Origin: a virus
Virus record (IMG/VR): IMGVR_UViG_3300043775_000685
Span: 1 to 26,869 of that record
Direction: 5' to 3' (one strand)
Length of the DNA stretch: 26,869 nt
A program made the position numbers and the translations under genes. Below, one piece after another: positions 8,006-16,852 of this stretch. The notes under the pieces were generated by a model that made no database searches, had not been told where the DNA came from, and was given only the letters and a program-made list of their open reading frames with translations. Position 1 is the stretch's first letter. The number at the start of each line of letters is the position of its first letter.

Positions 8006-8428
8006 ATGGCAACTGCTGGCAAATTTAATGGCACCCTTTTGAACGTTTACCTTAACAACGTAATGATTGGATGCGCTACCTCTTCTGAACTTTCTGTAAA
8101 CGTTGACCTTGCAGACGCAACTTGCAAAGACGACGGCGGCTGGGCTGACCACATTGCAGGTCTTCGCGACTGGTCTGTTTCAACTGACGGATTGGTTGCA
8201 TTTGACGACACAAACAACATTGGCGACATTTACACGCTTTTGAGCGGTCGCACAGTTGTTGCTCTAAAATTTACAACTAACGTAACTGGAGACCTAGTAT
8301 TCTACGGAAATGCATCCGTTGCATCAATCAGCGTTTCAGCTGAAATGGAGGCTGCGGTAACTTACTCAGTAGAATTTACTGGAAAAGGTCCTTTACTAAA
8401 GGCGACCGTAGTACCAGCATCAACTTAA
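8006..8428 (+). CDS. Major tail (tube) protein, paralogue 2
   Basis: A 140-residue tail tube protein: GTLLNVYLNNVMIGCATSSE at the start, VDLADATCKDDGGWADHI, GLRDWSVSTDGLVAFDD, GDIYTLLSGRTVVAL, then the ASVASISVSAEMEAAVTYSV strand pair and an FTGKGPL ending, as in TP901-1/lambda V-type tube proteins. It has its own 71-nt leader with a motif shared with the protease/capsid leader, and codon use like the capsid gene, suggesting it is the abundant tube subunit. It is paralogous to the gene just upstream. Confidence 0.82.
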   Translation: MATAGKFNGTLLNVYLNNVMIGCATSSELSVNVDLADATCKDDGGWADHIAGLRDWSVSTDGLVAFDDTNNIGDIYTLLSGRTVVALKFTTNVTGDLVFYGNASVASISVSAEMEAAVTYSVEFTGKGPLLKATVVPAST

Positions 8429-8447
8429 ATAGTATTATATTTCGCCT

Positions 8448-8816
8448 ATGAATCACACAGGCAGAACTATTATCACAATTAATGGCAGCACCTATTCCGT
8501 AAAATTCGGGATGGGTGCTTTGTTGCATTTTAGCGAAGGACTTGGCTACGACGTCCAAGAGACAATCGGCGAGTTGACCCAAGCTGGAGTTGGTCAAATT
8601 AAGGCAATCGCAAAGTTTATTTATGCGGCTTTGTATGTCGACGCGCTTTACCACGACAAAGAATTTACTTTAGAACTTGTTGACGTTATCGACTGGGTTG
8701 ACACTAATCCAACCGACGAAATTGGTAAGGTGGTGGTCGTTATCATGCAGGGAATTAGTTCAATTACCAAGGTAGATTATCCAGCTGGAGACGCTGAGGA
8801 GTCAAAAAAAAAATAA
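8448..8816 (+). CDS. Tail assembly chaperone, short form (lambda G-like)
   Basis: A 122-residue protein between the tail tube and tape measure genes, where siphoviruses encode the tail assembly chaperone. It is mostly helical (FGMGALLHFSEGLGYDV, IKAIAKFIYAALYVDALY, VVVVIMQGIS) and ends in a lysine run coded by ten consecutive A just before the TAA stop. Such proteins coat the tape measure protein and recruit tube subunits. No motif names the family directly; the assignment comes from position, size, helical content and the frameshift site joining it to the following frame. Confidence 0.8.
   Translation: MNHTGRTIITINGSTYSVKFGMGALLHFSEGLGYDVQETIGELTQAGVGQIKAIAKFIYAALYVDALYHDKEFTLELVDVIDWVDTNPTDEIGKVVVVIMQGISSITKVDYPAGDAEESKKK
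8804..8813 (+). promoter_or_regulatory. Slippery A10 run for -1 frameshift in tail chaperone
   Basis: Ten A in a row end one base before the zero-frame TAA stop (8814-8816). Slipping back one base continues into an open frame through 9175, reading KITFRDVCHYAIGELG and onward with good protein character before its first ATG at 8882. This is the classical G/GT arrangement. Because the run is homopolymeric, transcriptional slippage that adds one A would yield the same fusion, so the two mechanisms cannot be told apart here. Confidence 0.82.
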
Positions 8817-9175
8817 CATTTAGAGACGTTTGTCATTATGCCATCGGGGAGTTAGGTATTGCACCTGACTCCTTTTATTTTATGTCGTTTGCCGAGTACC
8901 AGTCGATTGCCTACGGCTACCAAATGCGGCAAAGCAAAGAGGAAAATTTATTTAGAACGCTTTGGGTTCAGCTTAACAATGTCAACGTTACCAAGAAATC
9001 TGACCTAATTAGAAAGCCTGACAAGTACTGGAGAATTCCTTTGCTGGACGCAAAACCAATTGTTATCCCGACACCTGAGGAGAAGGCCAAGGCTTACGAA
9101 ATTGCAAAGCAATGGCAAAACCTTAAATTTGAAGAGGAAGCCAATTTTGATACAATAACCAAGACCATAAAATGA
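8813..9175 (+). CDS. Tail assembly chaperone, frameshift extension (lambda T-like)
   Basis: This is the downstream part of a predicted 242-residue fusion made by -1 frameshifting at the A10 run; the first 122 residues come from the upstream gene. The extension (about 120 residues) is open with no stop from the slip site, and begins ITFRDVCHYAIGELGIAPDSF, matching the small downstream tail chaperone domains that start with an alpha-helical segment and a Y-x-x-x-G-Y core (FAEYQSIAYGYQMR). An ATG at 8882 would only give 97 residues and would drop the conserved N-terminal part, so it is not the preferred start. The stop overlaps the tape measure start (ATGA at 9172-9175). Confidence 0.8.
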   Translation: MTFRDVCHYAIGELGIAPDSFYFMSFAEYQSIAYGYQMRQSKEENLFRTLWVQLNNVNVTKKSDLIRKPDKYWRIPLLDAKPIVIPTPEEKAKAYEIAKQWQNLKFEEEANFDTITKTIK

Positions 9176-11031
9176 GCGCAAAATTAAATGTTGACATTGT
9201 CGCCCAGCTAAAGGAATTTAACAAGGCAATGTCCGACGTCAGGTCGGAGGTTGATAACTTAAATAAAAAAGTTGCACAAGGGAATAACCAAAGCGCAAAA
9301 TCAACAAATTCTTTAACTAGCGCTTTCACCAATTTAGGTAAAACCTTAGGCGGTTTATTTGCCGCCGATATGCTTTTAAGTTTTGGAAAATCAGTTGTTG
9401 CAACTACTGCTGAGTTTCAAAAAATGGAGGCAGTTTTAACGACTACCTTAGGAAGCAAATCCGCTGCTCAGGTTGCAATGCAAGACATTGTTGAATTTGC
9501 TTCCAAAACTCCTTTTCAGGTTAATGAATTAACTGACGCTTTTGTAAAATTAGCCAACAGAGGTTTTAGACCTACATTGGCAGAAATGACTTCTTTGGGT
9601 GACCTTGCCTCCTCTACTGGTAAATCTTTTGACCAGTTAACAGAGGCAGCTTTGGACGCAATGACTGGCGAATTTGAACGACTTAAAGAGTTTGGAATTC
9701 GTGCCAGCAGTGAAGGAGACAGGGTAAAATTTACCTTTAAAGGAGTTACAACTGAAGTACAAAAAACAGACGCAGCAATACAAGACTATTTAATTAGCTT
9801 GGGACAAGCTGAAGGAGTTAGCGGCTCGATGGCTGCAATTTCTGAGACTGTTGGCGGGCAAATATCCAACCTAGAGGATAATTTTACACAATTACAATTG
9901 GCAATTGGCTCCTCCTCTAGCGGATTGATTTCTAGCGTACTTCAATTGTCAAACCTAATTCTTAGCGATTTAGTAACCTCTTTAAATGCAGTTAATACAG
10001 TTGCTCAAGCAGCTGGAGACAATGGATTACAGGCTTTTGGGAGGCAATTGCTTTCATTTATTGACCCAGCTTACGCAGCCACATTGGAAGGCGTTGCCAT
10101 TGGTATAAATGCAGTAAAAAAAGCAGCAGTTGAATCTGAACAAGCTATTAAAAATGAGAATTTAGCTAAAGAGCAAGCCAAAAAGGTAAGCGCTGAGTTA
10201 GCTGAAAAGCATAAAAAAGAAATTGAGGATTTAAAGAAAAAGGCAGAGGCTGCAAAAAAGGCACATGAGGAACGAATAAAACAACTTAGAAAGGAGTCTG
10301 AGGAGTTTCAAAAGCACGTACGTGCAACTTATAAACTAGCAGTAAGAGACCCATTTGCCGAGCAAGGTCCTGACCTAAACAGGAATGCAGATGCTGAGCG
10401 TCAGCTATTAATGGAAAATGCTGGCAAAAGACTTTTGGTTCTTAATAAACAGATTAGCGCATCAATGCAAGGAATAATTATTCCTGAGGATGCAATTACT
10501 AGATTAAATGCAGCAGCTGAAGCGCAAAAGCAAATGGCAATAGAAACCGCTTTAGTTGCTCAATACATGGGAGCCGCTTTATTTGTTGGCGATATGTTTG
10601 GACAAGCAATTAGTCAACTGGGCGAAGGTGGTAAAGCTATATTCCAAGGAATAATGGACTCTTTAAAGGCTTTAATTATCAGATTTGTTGCAGCCATTGC
10701 AGCAGCTTTGACTTTAAACATTTTGACTGGTGGTTTAGTAATGAAAGCAGGTGCTGAGGCTGGCGGAAAATCAGGACTTGGCAAGCTATTAAAAGGTGGA
10801 AAATCTTTTGGCATTGGCGGACTTACTCCATTTGCTGCTGGAGGTATTGTCTCAGGTCCAACCGCGGCGCTAGTCGGCGAATATACTGGAGCAAAAACTA
10901 ATCCTGAAGTAATTGCACCTTTAAGCAAATTGCAAAACATGATGGGCGGAAATGTTACCTTTACGATTAGCGGTGACAACCTAGTTGGCACATTAAACCG
11001 AGCAACCAAAACAAGACAACGCAAATTCTAA
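9172..11031 (+). CDS. Tail tape measure protein
   Basis: A 619-residue tape measure protein, the rod inside the tail that sets its length. The N-terminus is a coiled coil (VAQLKEFNKAMSDVRSEVDNL), followed by the conserved tape-measure domain: ATTAEFQKMEAVLTTTLGS, VEFASKTPFQVNELTDAFV, LGDLASSTGKSFDQLTEA. A lysine/glutamate-rich coiled coil occupies roughly residues 320-390. A hydrophobic helix pair (IIRFVAAIAAALTLNIL) and glycine-rich FAAGGIVSGPTAALVGEY segment lie near the end. It is short for the class; at the usual rule of about 1.5 Angstrom per residue the tail would be near 90 nm. The gene is more AT-rich than the structural genes upstream. Confidence 0.93.
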   Translation: MSAKLNVDIVAQLKEFNKAMSDVRSEVDNLNKKVAQGNNQSAKSTNSLTSAFTNLGKTLGGLFAADMLLSFGKSVVATTAEFQKMEAVLTTTLGSKSAAQVAMQDIVEFASKTPFQVNELTDAFVKLANRGFRPTLAEMTSLGDLASSTGKSFDQLTEAALDAMTGEFERLKEFGIRASSEGDRVKFTFKGVTTEVQKTDAAIQDYLISLGQAEGVSGSMAAISETVGGQISNLEDNFTQLQLAIGSSSSGLISSVLQLSNLILSDLVTSLNAVNTVAQAAGDNGLQAFGRQLLSFIDPAYAATLEGVAIGINAVKKAAVESEQAIKNENLAKEQAKKVSAELAEKHKKEIEDLKKKAEAAKKAHEERIKQLRKESEEFQKHVRATYKLAVRDPFAEQGPDLNRNADAERQLLMENAGKRLLVLNKQISASMQGIIIPEDAITRLNAAAEAQKQMAIETALVAQYMGAALFVGDMFGQAISQLGEGGKAIFQGIMDSLKALIIRFVAAIAAALTLNILTGGLVMKAGAEAGGKSGLGKLLKGGKSFGIGGLTPFAAGGIVSGPTAALVGEYTGAKTNPEVIAPLSKLQNMMGGNVTFTISGDNLVGTLNRATKTRQRKF

Positions 11032-11034
11032 CCA

Positions 11035-13368
11035 ATGGCATACGGCTTAAAATACACGATTCCATTTAAGGACGTAGACAACAACACAAACCTTGTAAGC
11101 ATTTACCAAGACGGATTTGTTGGCTCATCAACCGAGTTAATTGCTACGGACGTACCTGCGGTGCATAAATACGAGCGAGAGGACAACGAGGACATATTGT
11201 CGCCAATAATGTCAGCGACGTTAACAATTAGCTTTTACTCGACAGAAAACACCGACTTCACCAATTTTTTTAGCTATTCTGACCGAGAGTTTTATGTGGT
11301 CCACGAGTTTGATGGAGACGTAGTATTTAAAGGCTATTTGTTGAACGACATTGTAGGCGAGCCATTTCAGGACCCACCTTACCCAGTTGTATTAACTGCA
11401 ACGGATGCGCTTGCTCAACTTAAAGAGGTTGCTTTGACTGGTCCAAGTGTTGATACCGATTTGGGAACTTTGGTATTCCAGCAGTTGAATAGCCTTGGTC
11501 TTGCAATGGATTTTGAACTATGCAACGACCTTTACGAGGGCCTAGTAATGGACAACACAAAGTCCATTTTTAGCCAAGACGAAAACGAGAATTTGATGGT
11601 GCAAGCTGGCACCTTTGATGCTTTAGGTTTAAACGCTTTTGAGTTTTTAGCTGAGGTTTGCAAAACATTTGGTTGGGTTTTATTTCAATCAAACGACAAG
11701 TGGATTATTCAGCGACCAATCGCTAGGAATATTTCCAGCACCGTTATTTACCTTTACGACTTCTTTACTGGCGAATTGACCTCGTCAACAAATAATCCAA
11801 TGACATTGGAAAAGGTTGCTGACCAAACGAACGTTAATACTGACTGGGTGCCAGTACAACAAGACCAGCTTTTGCAGTATCAAAGGCCGATTAAAAAGCT
11901 TACAGTTACGCAAGGGGATTTGGGCCAGTCAATTATTGCAAATGGCGAAAACTTTAATGAGTCCAGCTGGTTTTTGGAAGGGCCTTATCGACCAGTAGAT
12001 TGGACGGTAACGCCTGACCCCGATAGTACACCAATTCAGGTTTTCCCAAATAATATTCCTTCTCAAACAGGTTACGATGACGAGCAAGGAGTTTCTTGGG
12101 ACATTCGTTTTATGCCAAATGGCGAAGAGACAGACCAGCCAATTACTTCAAAACCAGTTTTCTTGGACTTTGCTGGATTAAGCCTTGACTTGGAAATAGA
12201 TATTAATTTTAAAGAACCATTAGACGGATTAGGTATTGCAATTAAGCACGTTGACTCTAGCGGAACTGCAAGGTATTTGCAAACGGCTATTGTTGGCAGT
12301 TTTAAATTGCTAGACTGGAGCGAAACATACAATACTTTTATTTTTTCTTCTACAAGAGAGGTGCAAACTAGAAAGTTTAAATTAGACTCTTTTGTGTTGC
12401 CTACGGCTGGATTTTTATCGCTTGAATTAAAATATGTTGGCGAGGATTATATTAGTGAAGGAACCACAGTTGTTACAAGCGCCAAGATTACTCCAATTTT
12501 TGAAGGTCAAAGAAACCCATCGCAGGTAAAAAAGATTTACGAGACCGCTAGAGCCTATACTAGCCTACGTGAGGACACTTTAAGATTTAGCGACCTTTGT
12601 ATAACCGCGTCAAAAAACTGGCTAAAAATCGGCGAATTGCCTGCCATTGTGTTTGTTGAAAAGTCCTTGGCATCGACTCCAAATATTATTCAAGTTCCAA
12701 GCGGTGCGGTGACTCAGGTAAATAGACTTACAGATACTTTAGGCGCCAATACTTTAAGTTTCTCAGGTGGCACGGTGACTGGCACATACCAGCGCCAATT
12801 TGTGGCAGCAAGTACGTTTACAATTGATTCTGTTTTTATCCTTGTCAGCAGTTTGTCGGGCAATCCTCCACCTCCTAGCGCTGAGTTAAACGTAACGGTT
12901 ACGACCATTTCAACAACGCAAAGAAATGTAACGGTGACCTTTGACGATTACGACTATACTGGTCAGGCAAACGTGCAAATGCAGGTGTTTTTAAAGGATT
13001 CAAACGGCAACAATTACCAAACCTCAACTTTCTTGTTGCAGGTTAACGCAAATGGAAGTATAACCTATACTCAAACAAATCTGTCTTTTGAAAACCAAGC
13101 ACTTCTTGGCGGTTATTCGCCTACCTTGCGCGATTGCTACGCTAGAAACGTGCTAAGCGTTTACAATGCTTTGAGTTATCGCTTGGAGGGTTCCTTTAGA
13201 CGCAAAGGCGATACCTTTGGATTTGCAGATTTGACGGCCGAACTAGATTACACTGGTTATTCTACGGTCAGATTGCAAGTAATTGGCTGGGAATACGACT
13301 TGGCAAGTCGAGTTGCAAGAATTATCTTTGGGCAAGTACCTACTGCATACGTTTATCCAATTTCATAA
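11035..13368 (+). CDS. Tail tip / hub-like structural protein
   Basis: A 777-residue protein directly after the tape measure gene, where distal tail and hub proteins are coded. The N-terminal 130 residues (YTIPFKDVDNNTNLVSIYQD; DILSPIMSATLTISFYST; REFYVVHEFDGDVVFKGYLL) look like a beta-sandwich of the Dit/gp27-hub kind, including the -F.G.L- strand followed by LTATDALAQLKEV. A long beta-rich region follows, and near residues 600-680 a fibronectin-like or carbohydrate-binding-like stretch (VTVTTISTTQRNVTVTFDDYDYTGQ). The C-terminus reads LRDCYARNVLSVYNALSYRLEGSFRRKGD. No enzymatic motif was seen. Function as tail tip or central hub is inferred from position and fold pattern. Confidence 0.6.
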   Translation: MAYGLKYTIPFKDVDNNTNLVSIYQDGFVGSSTELIATDVPAVHKYEREDNEDILSPIMSATLTISFYSTENTDFTNFFSYSDREFYVVHEFDGDVVFKGYLLNDIVGEPFQDPPYPVVLTATDALAQLKEVALTGPSVDTDLGTLVFQQLNSLGLAMDFELCNDLYEGLVMDNTKSIFSQDENENLMVQAGTFDALGLNAFEFLAEVCKTFGWVLFQSNDKWIIQRPIARNISSTVIYLYDFFTGELTSSTNNPMTLEKVADQTNVNTDWVPVQQDQLLQYQRPIKKLTVTQGDLGQSIIANGENFNESSWFLEGPYRPVDWTVTPDPDSTPIQVFPNNIPSQTGYDDEQGVSWDIRFMPNGEETDQPITSKPVFLDFAGLSLDLEIDINFKEPLDGLGIAIKHVDSSGTARYLQTAIVGSFKLLDWSETYNTFIFSSTREVQTRKFKLDSFVLPTAGFLSLELKYVGEDYISEGTTVVTSAKITPIFEGQRNPSQVKKIYETARAYTSLREDTLRFSDLCITASKNWLKIGELPAIVFVEKSLASTPNIIQVPSGAVTQVNRLTDTLGANTLSFSGGTVTGTYQRQFVAASTFTIDSVFILVSSLSGNPPPPSAELNVTVTTISTTQRNVTVTFDDYDYTGQANVQMQVFLKDSNGNNYQTSTFLLQVNANGSITYTQTNLSFENQALLGGYSPTLRDCYARNVLSVYNALSYRLEGSFRRKGDTFGFADLTAELDYTGYSTVRLQVIGWEYDLASRVARIIFGQVPTAYVYPIS

Positions 13369-16300
13369 TGGCAAATAGAAGGTTTATTGATTTCCCAATT
13401 GCGGCAAGTGTTGGAAATGATGACATTGTTTTAATTTGGCAAGACGGAGTAAACAAACAGACGACCAAGGCGACTCTTTTTGCAGGCTCGCCAAATAGTT
13501 TGGCTGGCTTGACAGACGTAGACATTTCAGCGCTTGCAAATGGTCAGATTTTGCAATACAATTCGACCACGAGCAAATGGGAAAACGTAGACCGTACAGA
13601 TATTGATTTGGACCAATTAGGTGACGTGACAATTGTCTCGCCTACAAATGGCCAAGTTTTAGTTTATAATTCCAGCACTAGCAAATGGGAAAACTCCAGC
13701 GCTGGTTTTGTGCCTTATACTGGAGCAGTTACAACTGTTAACCTTGGCGCCCAATCAATTTTAGCTGGCTCTTTTGTAAAAGCTGGCGGAACGTCTACAC
13801 AATTCTTAAAAGCTGACGGCTCGGTTGATTCAAATACTTATTTAACTACTGGAAGTGCTGCGGCAACTTACGTTCCTTACACAGGCGCAACCGCGGACGT
13901 TAATTTAGGCACGCACGATTTAACGGCAGAACGTGGCACGTTTGAAAACAACGGCTCAAGCGACACGCTAACTGTTAACCATACAAGCGGAAGCGGTTAT
14001 GGTATTAAGGTAACCAAGGGAGGAAGCAATGAGGCTTTATATGTAAGCAAAACAAGTGGCAGCGGAAACGCAATGACTGTTATTGGCGGCCGTACTTCAT
14101 TGGTCGACCTTGCATTGTCTACGGTTACAAATACGGCTGGCGATTTCTTAACGCTTAGCGGTGGCGTGGTGCATAAAAGAACGGCGGCAGAAGTTAGAAC
14201 AGATATTGGAGCGGGAACTGTCACAAGCGTTGCAGCTTTGACTTTAGGCACAACCGGAACGGACTTATCAAGCACAGTTGCCAACGGAACAACAACGCCA
14301 GTTATTACGCTAAACGTGCCTACTGCATCGGCAACAAACCGAGGAGCATTAAGCAGTGCGGATTGGACTACATTTAACAATAAAGAAAACGCAATAACCG
14401 CTGGCACAACTGCTCAGTACTTTAGAGGGGATAAGACATTTCAGACGCTAAATACTAGCGTTGTTCCTGAGGGGACCAATTTATATTATACCGAGGCTAG
14501 GGTAAATGCCAACACAAACGTGGCTGCCAACACGGCGGCTCGTCACAATGCGGTGACTCTTGGAACTGCCAACGGACTAAGTTTGTCAACTCAGGTGCTT
14601 TCTCTTGGATTAGCAAGTGCAGGAGTAACAGGAGCATTGAGCGGAACGGATTGGAGTACATTTAACAACAAGCAGAACGCTTTGACGCTTACCACAACTG
14701 GAACAAGTGGAGCAGCTACTTTGGTTGGAAGTACGTTAAATATTCCGCAATATCAAGCGGCAGGAACTTACGTTACCTCTGTAACCGCATCAAGTCCTTT
14801 GGCATCCAGCGGTGGTACTACTCCAAATATTACTATTCAGCAGGCAAGTGGTTCTCAAAACGGATTTTTGTCAAGCACAGATTGGACAACCTTTAACAAC
14901 AAGCAGAATGTTTTGACTAATCCTGTGACAGGGACTGGTTCCTCTGGTCAAGTAGCTTACTGGTCGTCAAGTTCTGCAATAACTGGAGAATCAAATCTAT
15001 TTTGGGATGCTACTAACGATAGGCTAGGTATTGGAATTCCTGCACCTGTTTATCCGTTGCACGTTAAAAGAGCATCAAATATTAATATTGGAATTGGTCA
15101 GCAAAATAGTGGGATAAGTTTAGAGGCAGTTAATGATTTAGTTAACGCTAATATCCCAATGAGTTATTATGCAAGTGCTCATTATTTTTTTAATGGAAAT
15201 ATTGGCATTAATACAGCCTTTAGTGGAATTAATACACCATCACAATTAACAATAAAAGCTTCTATTGCAGATGGCAATCAAATATATCTTGTACAAAGTA
15301 ATGACGATAGAGGATGGAGATTTAAAGCACAAACAGATGGACATTTTTATCTGCAATCTGCTTATACTTCATCTAATTCAAATGTATTAAAAGCATGTTA
15401 TGATACGGGAAATGTTTTAATTGGTACAGTAAATGACGCTGGCTTTAAGCTAGATGTTAACGGAACGGGAAAGTTTAATCAGAATGTTACAATAGGAAAT
15501 GCAGTAGCTGCAACTAATATAAAACTATTATTTAATGGAGTAGCTAATAAAGCGGCTGGAATTGAGTTTCAACAAAGTGGTACTCCACAATGGTATTTAG
15601 GTAACGGAATTGCTTCTGAGGATAACAACTTTGAATTGTACAATAGTAACGGTACTATGGCAATGAAGATTACTAAATCAACAAATGCAATAAATTTTAT
15701 TGGCGCAGCTACCTTTTCGAGTAGTGTGACGGCTGGTGGATTTTTAACAAATGCAGCAAGTGGAACGGCTGGACAAGAAGCGATAAGAATTAATAACGAT
15801 AACGGTTACATTGGTTTTTTTAATGGAGCAAACAATACTAGAAGCGGATACATTCAAGGAAATACAACAGACCTAACTATTGCAACTAGTCCATCAAATC
15901 CAATAATATTTGCTACTGCAAACGCAGAAAAAATGCGAATCCACCAAAACGGAAACATTGTTTTTAAAGGTCAATCAACTGCTACAAGTGGAGAATCATT
16001 ATTCCAAAATAATGATAGTGCTTTAAGTTTTTATTCAACACAAACCTCAGTTTTAGCTTCTAAAGAAATAAGGTTTTTTACAAAAGTTGTATCTGGAGAA
16101 CAAAGAATGACCATTTTAGCAAATGGAAACATATTAATTGGAACGACAACGGACAATGGGCCAAGATTACAAGTTTCGCCAAGCGCATCTAGTTGGATAA
16201 GTGGAACATTTGCAGGAACAGGAGGAACTAATAAAGTTGTAATTGGTAATTATGAAGCAGTTGCTTCTATTGGAGCACATAGTAATGCTTTAGACGCATG

Positions 16301-16550
16301 GGCAAATTTGGCAATTAATTTTGGAGGTGGTAATGTTATGGTTGGAACAAATACGGATTCAGGAGACAAACTTAGAGTTGCAGGCACTACTTTTTCAAAT
16401 ACTCTTATGACTTGGAATCCTGCAAATGATAATAGGTCTGGAGTTGCTTGGCGACTAGGTGCTGCAAGTATTGGAACAGATATACTAAACAGACGTTTGC
16501 GAGTAAATGTAGGCGGAGTTGAATATTACATTGGAGCAGTAGAAGTATAA
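13368..16550 (+). CDS. Large repeat-rich tail fibre / receptor-binding protein
   Basis: A 1060-residue fibre, the likely host-recognition protein. The N-terminus (ANRRFIDFPIAASVGNDDIVLIWQDG) probably attaches to the tail tip. Repeats include two NGQxLxYNSxTSKWEN copies (about residues 59-110), two VPYTGAxxxVNLG copies (about 115 and 167), three D-W-T/S-TFNNK copies (near residues 332, 429, 505) and three NxLIGTxxDxGxKLxV copies (from residues 682, 921 and 989). These are typical of Bacteroidota phage fibres. From about 14990 the DNA becomes more AT-rich, suggesting a swapped C-terminal module. The C-terminus (RRLRVNVGGVEYYIGAVEV) lacks the S74 intramolecular chaperone that often ends proteins with DRLGIG-type repeats. 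The start overlaps the preceding stop by one base. Confidence 0.85.
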   Translation: MANRRFIDFPIAASVGNDDIVLIWQDGVNKQTTKATLFAGSPNSLAGLTDVDISALANGQILQYNSTTSKWENVDRTDIDLDQLGDVTIVSPTNGQVLVYNSSTSKWENSSAGFVPYTGAVTTVNLGAQSILAGSFVKAGGTSTQFLKADGSVDSNTYLTTGSAAATYVPYTGATADVNLGTHDLTAERGTFENNGSSDTLTVNHTSGSGYGIKVTKGGSNEALYVSKTSGSGNAMTVIGGRTSLVDLALSTVTNTAGDFLTLSGGVVHKRTAAEVRTDIGAGTVTSVAALTLGTTGTDLSSTVANGTTTPVITLNVPTASATNRGALSSADWTTFNNKENAITAGTTAQYFRGDKTFQTLNTSVVPEGTNLYYTEARVNANTNVAANTAARHNAVTLGTANGLSLSTQVLSLGLASAGVTGALSGTDWSTFNNKQNALTLTTTGTSGAATLVGSTLNIPQYQAAGTYVTSVTASSPLASSGGTTPNITIQQASGSQNGFLSSTDWTTFNNKQNVLTNPVTGTGSSGQVAYWSSSSAITGESNLFWDATNDRLGIGIPAPVYPLHVKRASNINIGIGQQNSGISLEAVNDLVNANIPMSYYASAHYFFNGNIGINTAFSGINTPSQLTIKASIADGNQIYLVQSNDDRGWRFKAQTDGHFYLQSAYTSSNSNVLKACYDTGNVLIGTVNDAGFKLDVNGTGKFNQNVTIGNAVAATNIKLLFNGVANKAAGIEFQQSGTPQWYLGNGIASEDNNFELYNSNGTMAMKITKSTNAINFIGAATFSSSVTAGGFLTNAASGTAGQEAIRINNDNGYIGFFNGANNTRSGYIQGNTTDLTIATSPSNPIIFATANAEKMRIHQNGNIVFKGQSTATSGESLFQNNDSALSFYSTQTSVLASKEIRFFTKVVSGEQRMTILANGNILIGTTTDNGPRLQVSPSASSWISGTFAGTGGTNKVVIGNYEAVASIGAHSNALDAWANLAINFGGGNVMVGTNTDSGDKLRVAGTTFSNTLMTWNPANDNRSGVAWRLGAASIGTDILNRRLRVNVGGVEYYIGAVEV
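14340..14930 (+). repeat. Diverged direct repeats inside the fibre gene (TFNNK units)
   Basis: Three related DNA/protein units start near 14360, 14650 and 14880. Each reads gattgga.tacatttaaca-like at the DNA level and encodes D-W-(T/S)-T-F-N-N-K-(E/Q)-N. They are spaced unequally, with trimeric-fibre-like glycine/serine stretches between them. The repeats could support recombination between fibre genes. Confidence 0.75.
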
Positions 16551-16570
16551 AAATTAAAACAAAAAAAATT

Positions 16571-16852
16571 ATGAGAAAAATCGAACCAGTACAAATTTGG
16601 AAAAATGGAGAGCAGCTAGAGGCTAGTCTGCTGCAAGCAACAATTATAAATGATAATCTTGAGAGTGCTTGTACTTTCTACTATCAACTTTTGACAGGTG
16701 GAGACGGAACAGAAGCAATGCCAATAACTTACGGTCAGTCGGTTGCCGAGGGTAATATTTCTTTAAGCGGAGAAGATTATTTGGCATGGAACGGCTCCAA
16801 TGATTATGCGTATTCCTATATTGCCGAAAAATTAAACCTTACACTTATATGA
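16571..16852 (+). CDS. Small tail-associated protein of unknown function
   Basis: A 93-residue acidic protein following the fibre gene after a 20-nt A-rich leader. It starts MRKIEPVQIWKNGEQ and continues with ATIINDNLESACTFYYQLL and AEGNISLSGEDYLAWNGSNDYAY. I do not recognise a named family, but small proteins with this start, in the same place behind a fibre gene, are common in Bacteroidota phages. A role in fibre assembly or as a fibre accessory is inference. The stop overlaps the next start (ATGA at 16849-16852). Confidence 0.7.
   Translation: MRKIEPVQIWKNGEQLEASLLQATIINDNLESACTFYYQLLTGGDGTEAMPITYGQSVAEGNISLSGEDYLAWNGSNDYAYSYIAEKLNLTLI

Noticed and set aside
10614-11024. 136-codon minus-strand frame inside the tape measure gene
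   Set aside because: Antisense shadow of the glycine/alanine-rich end of the tape measure protein.
13997-14407. 136-codon minus-strand frame inside the fibre gene
   Set aside because: Its valine/threonine-rich sequence mirrors the repeat coding of the fibre; no start context; shadow.
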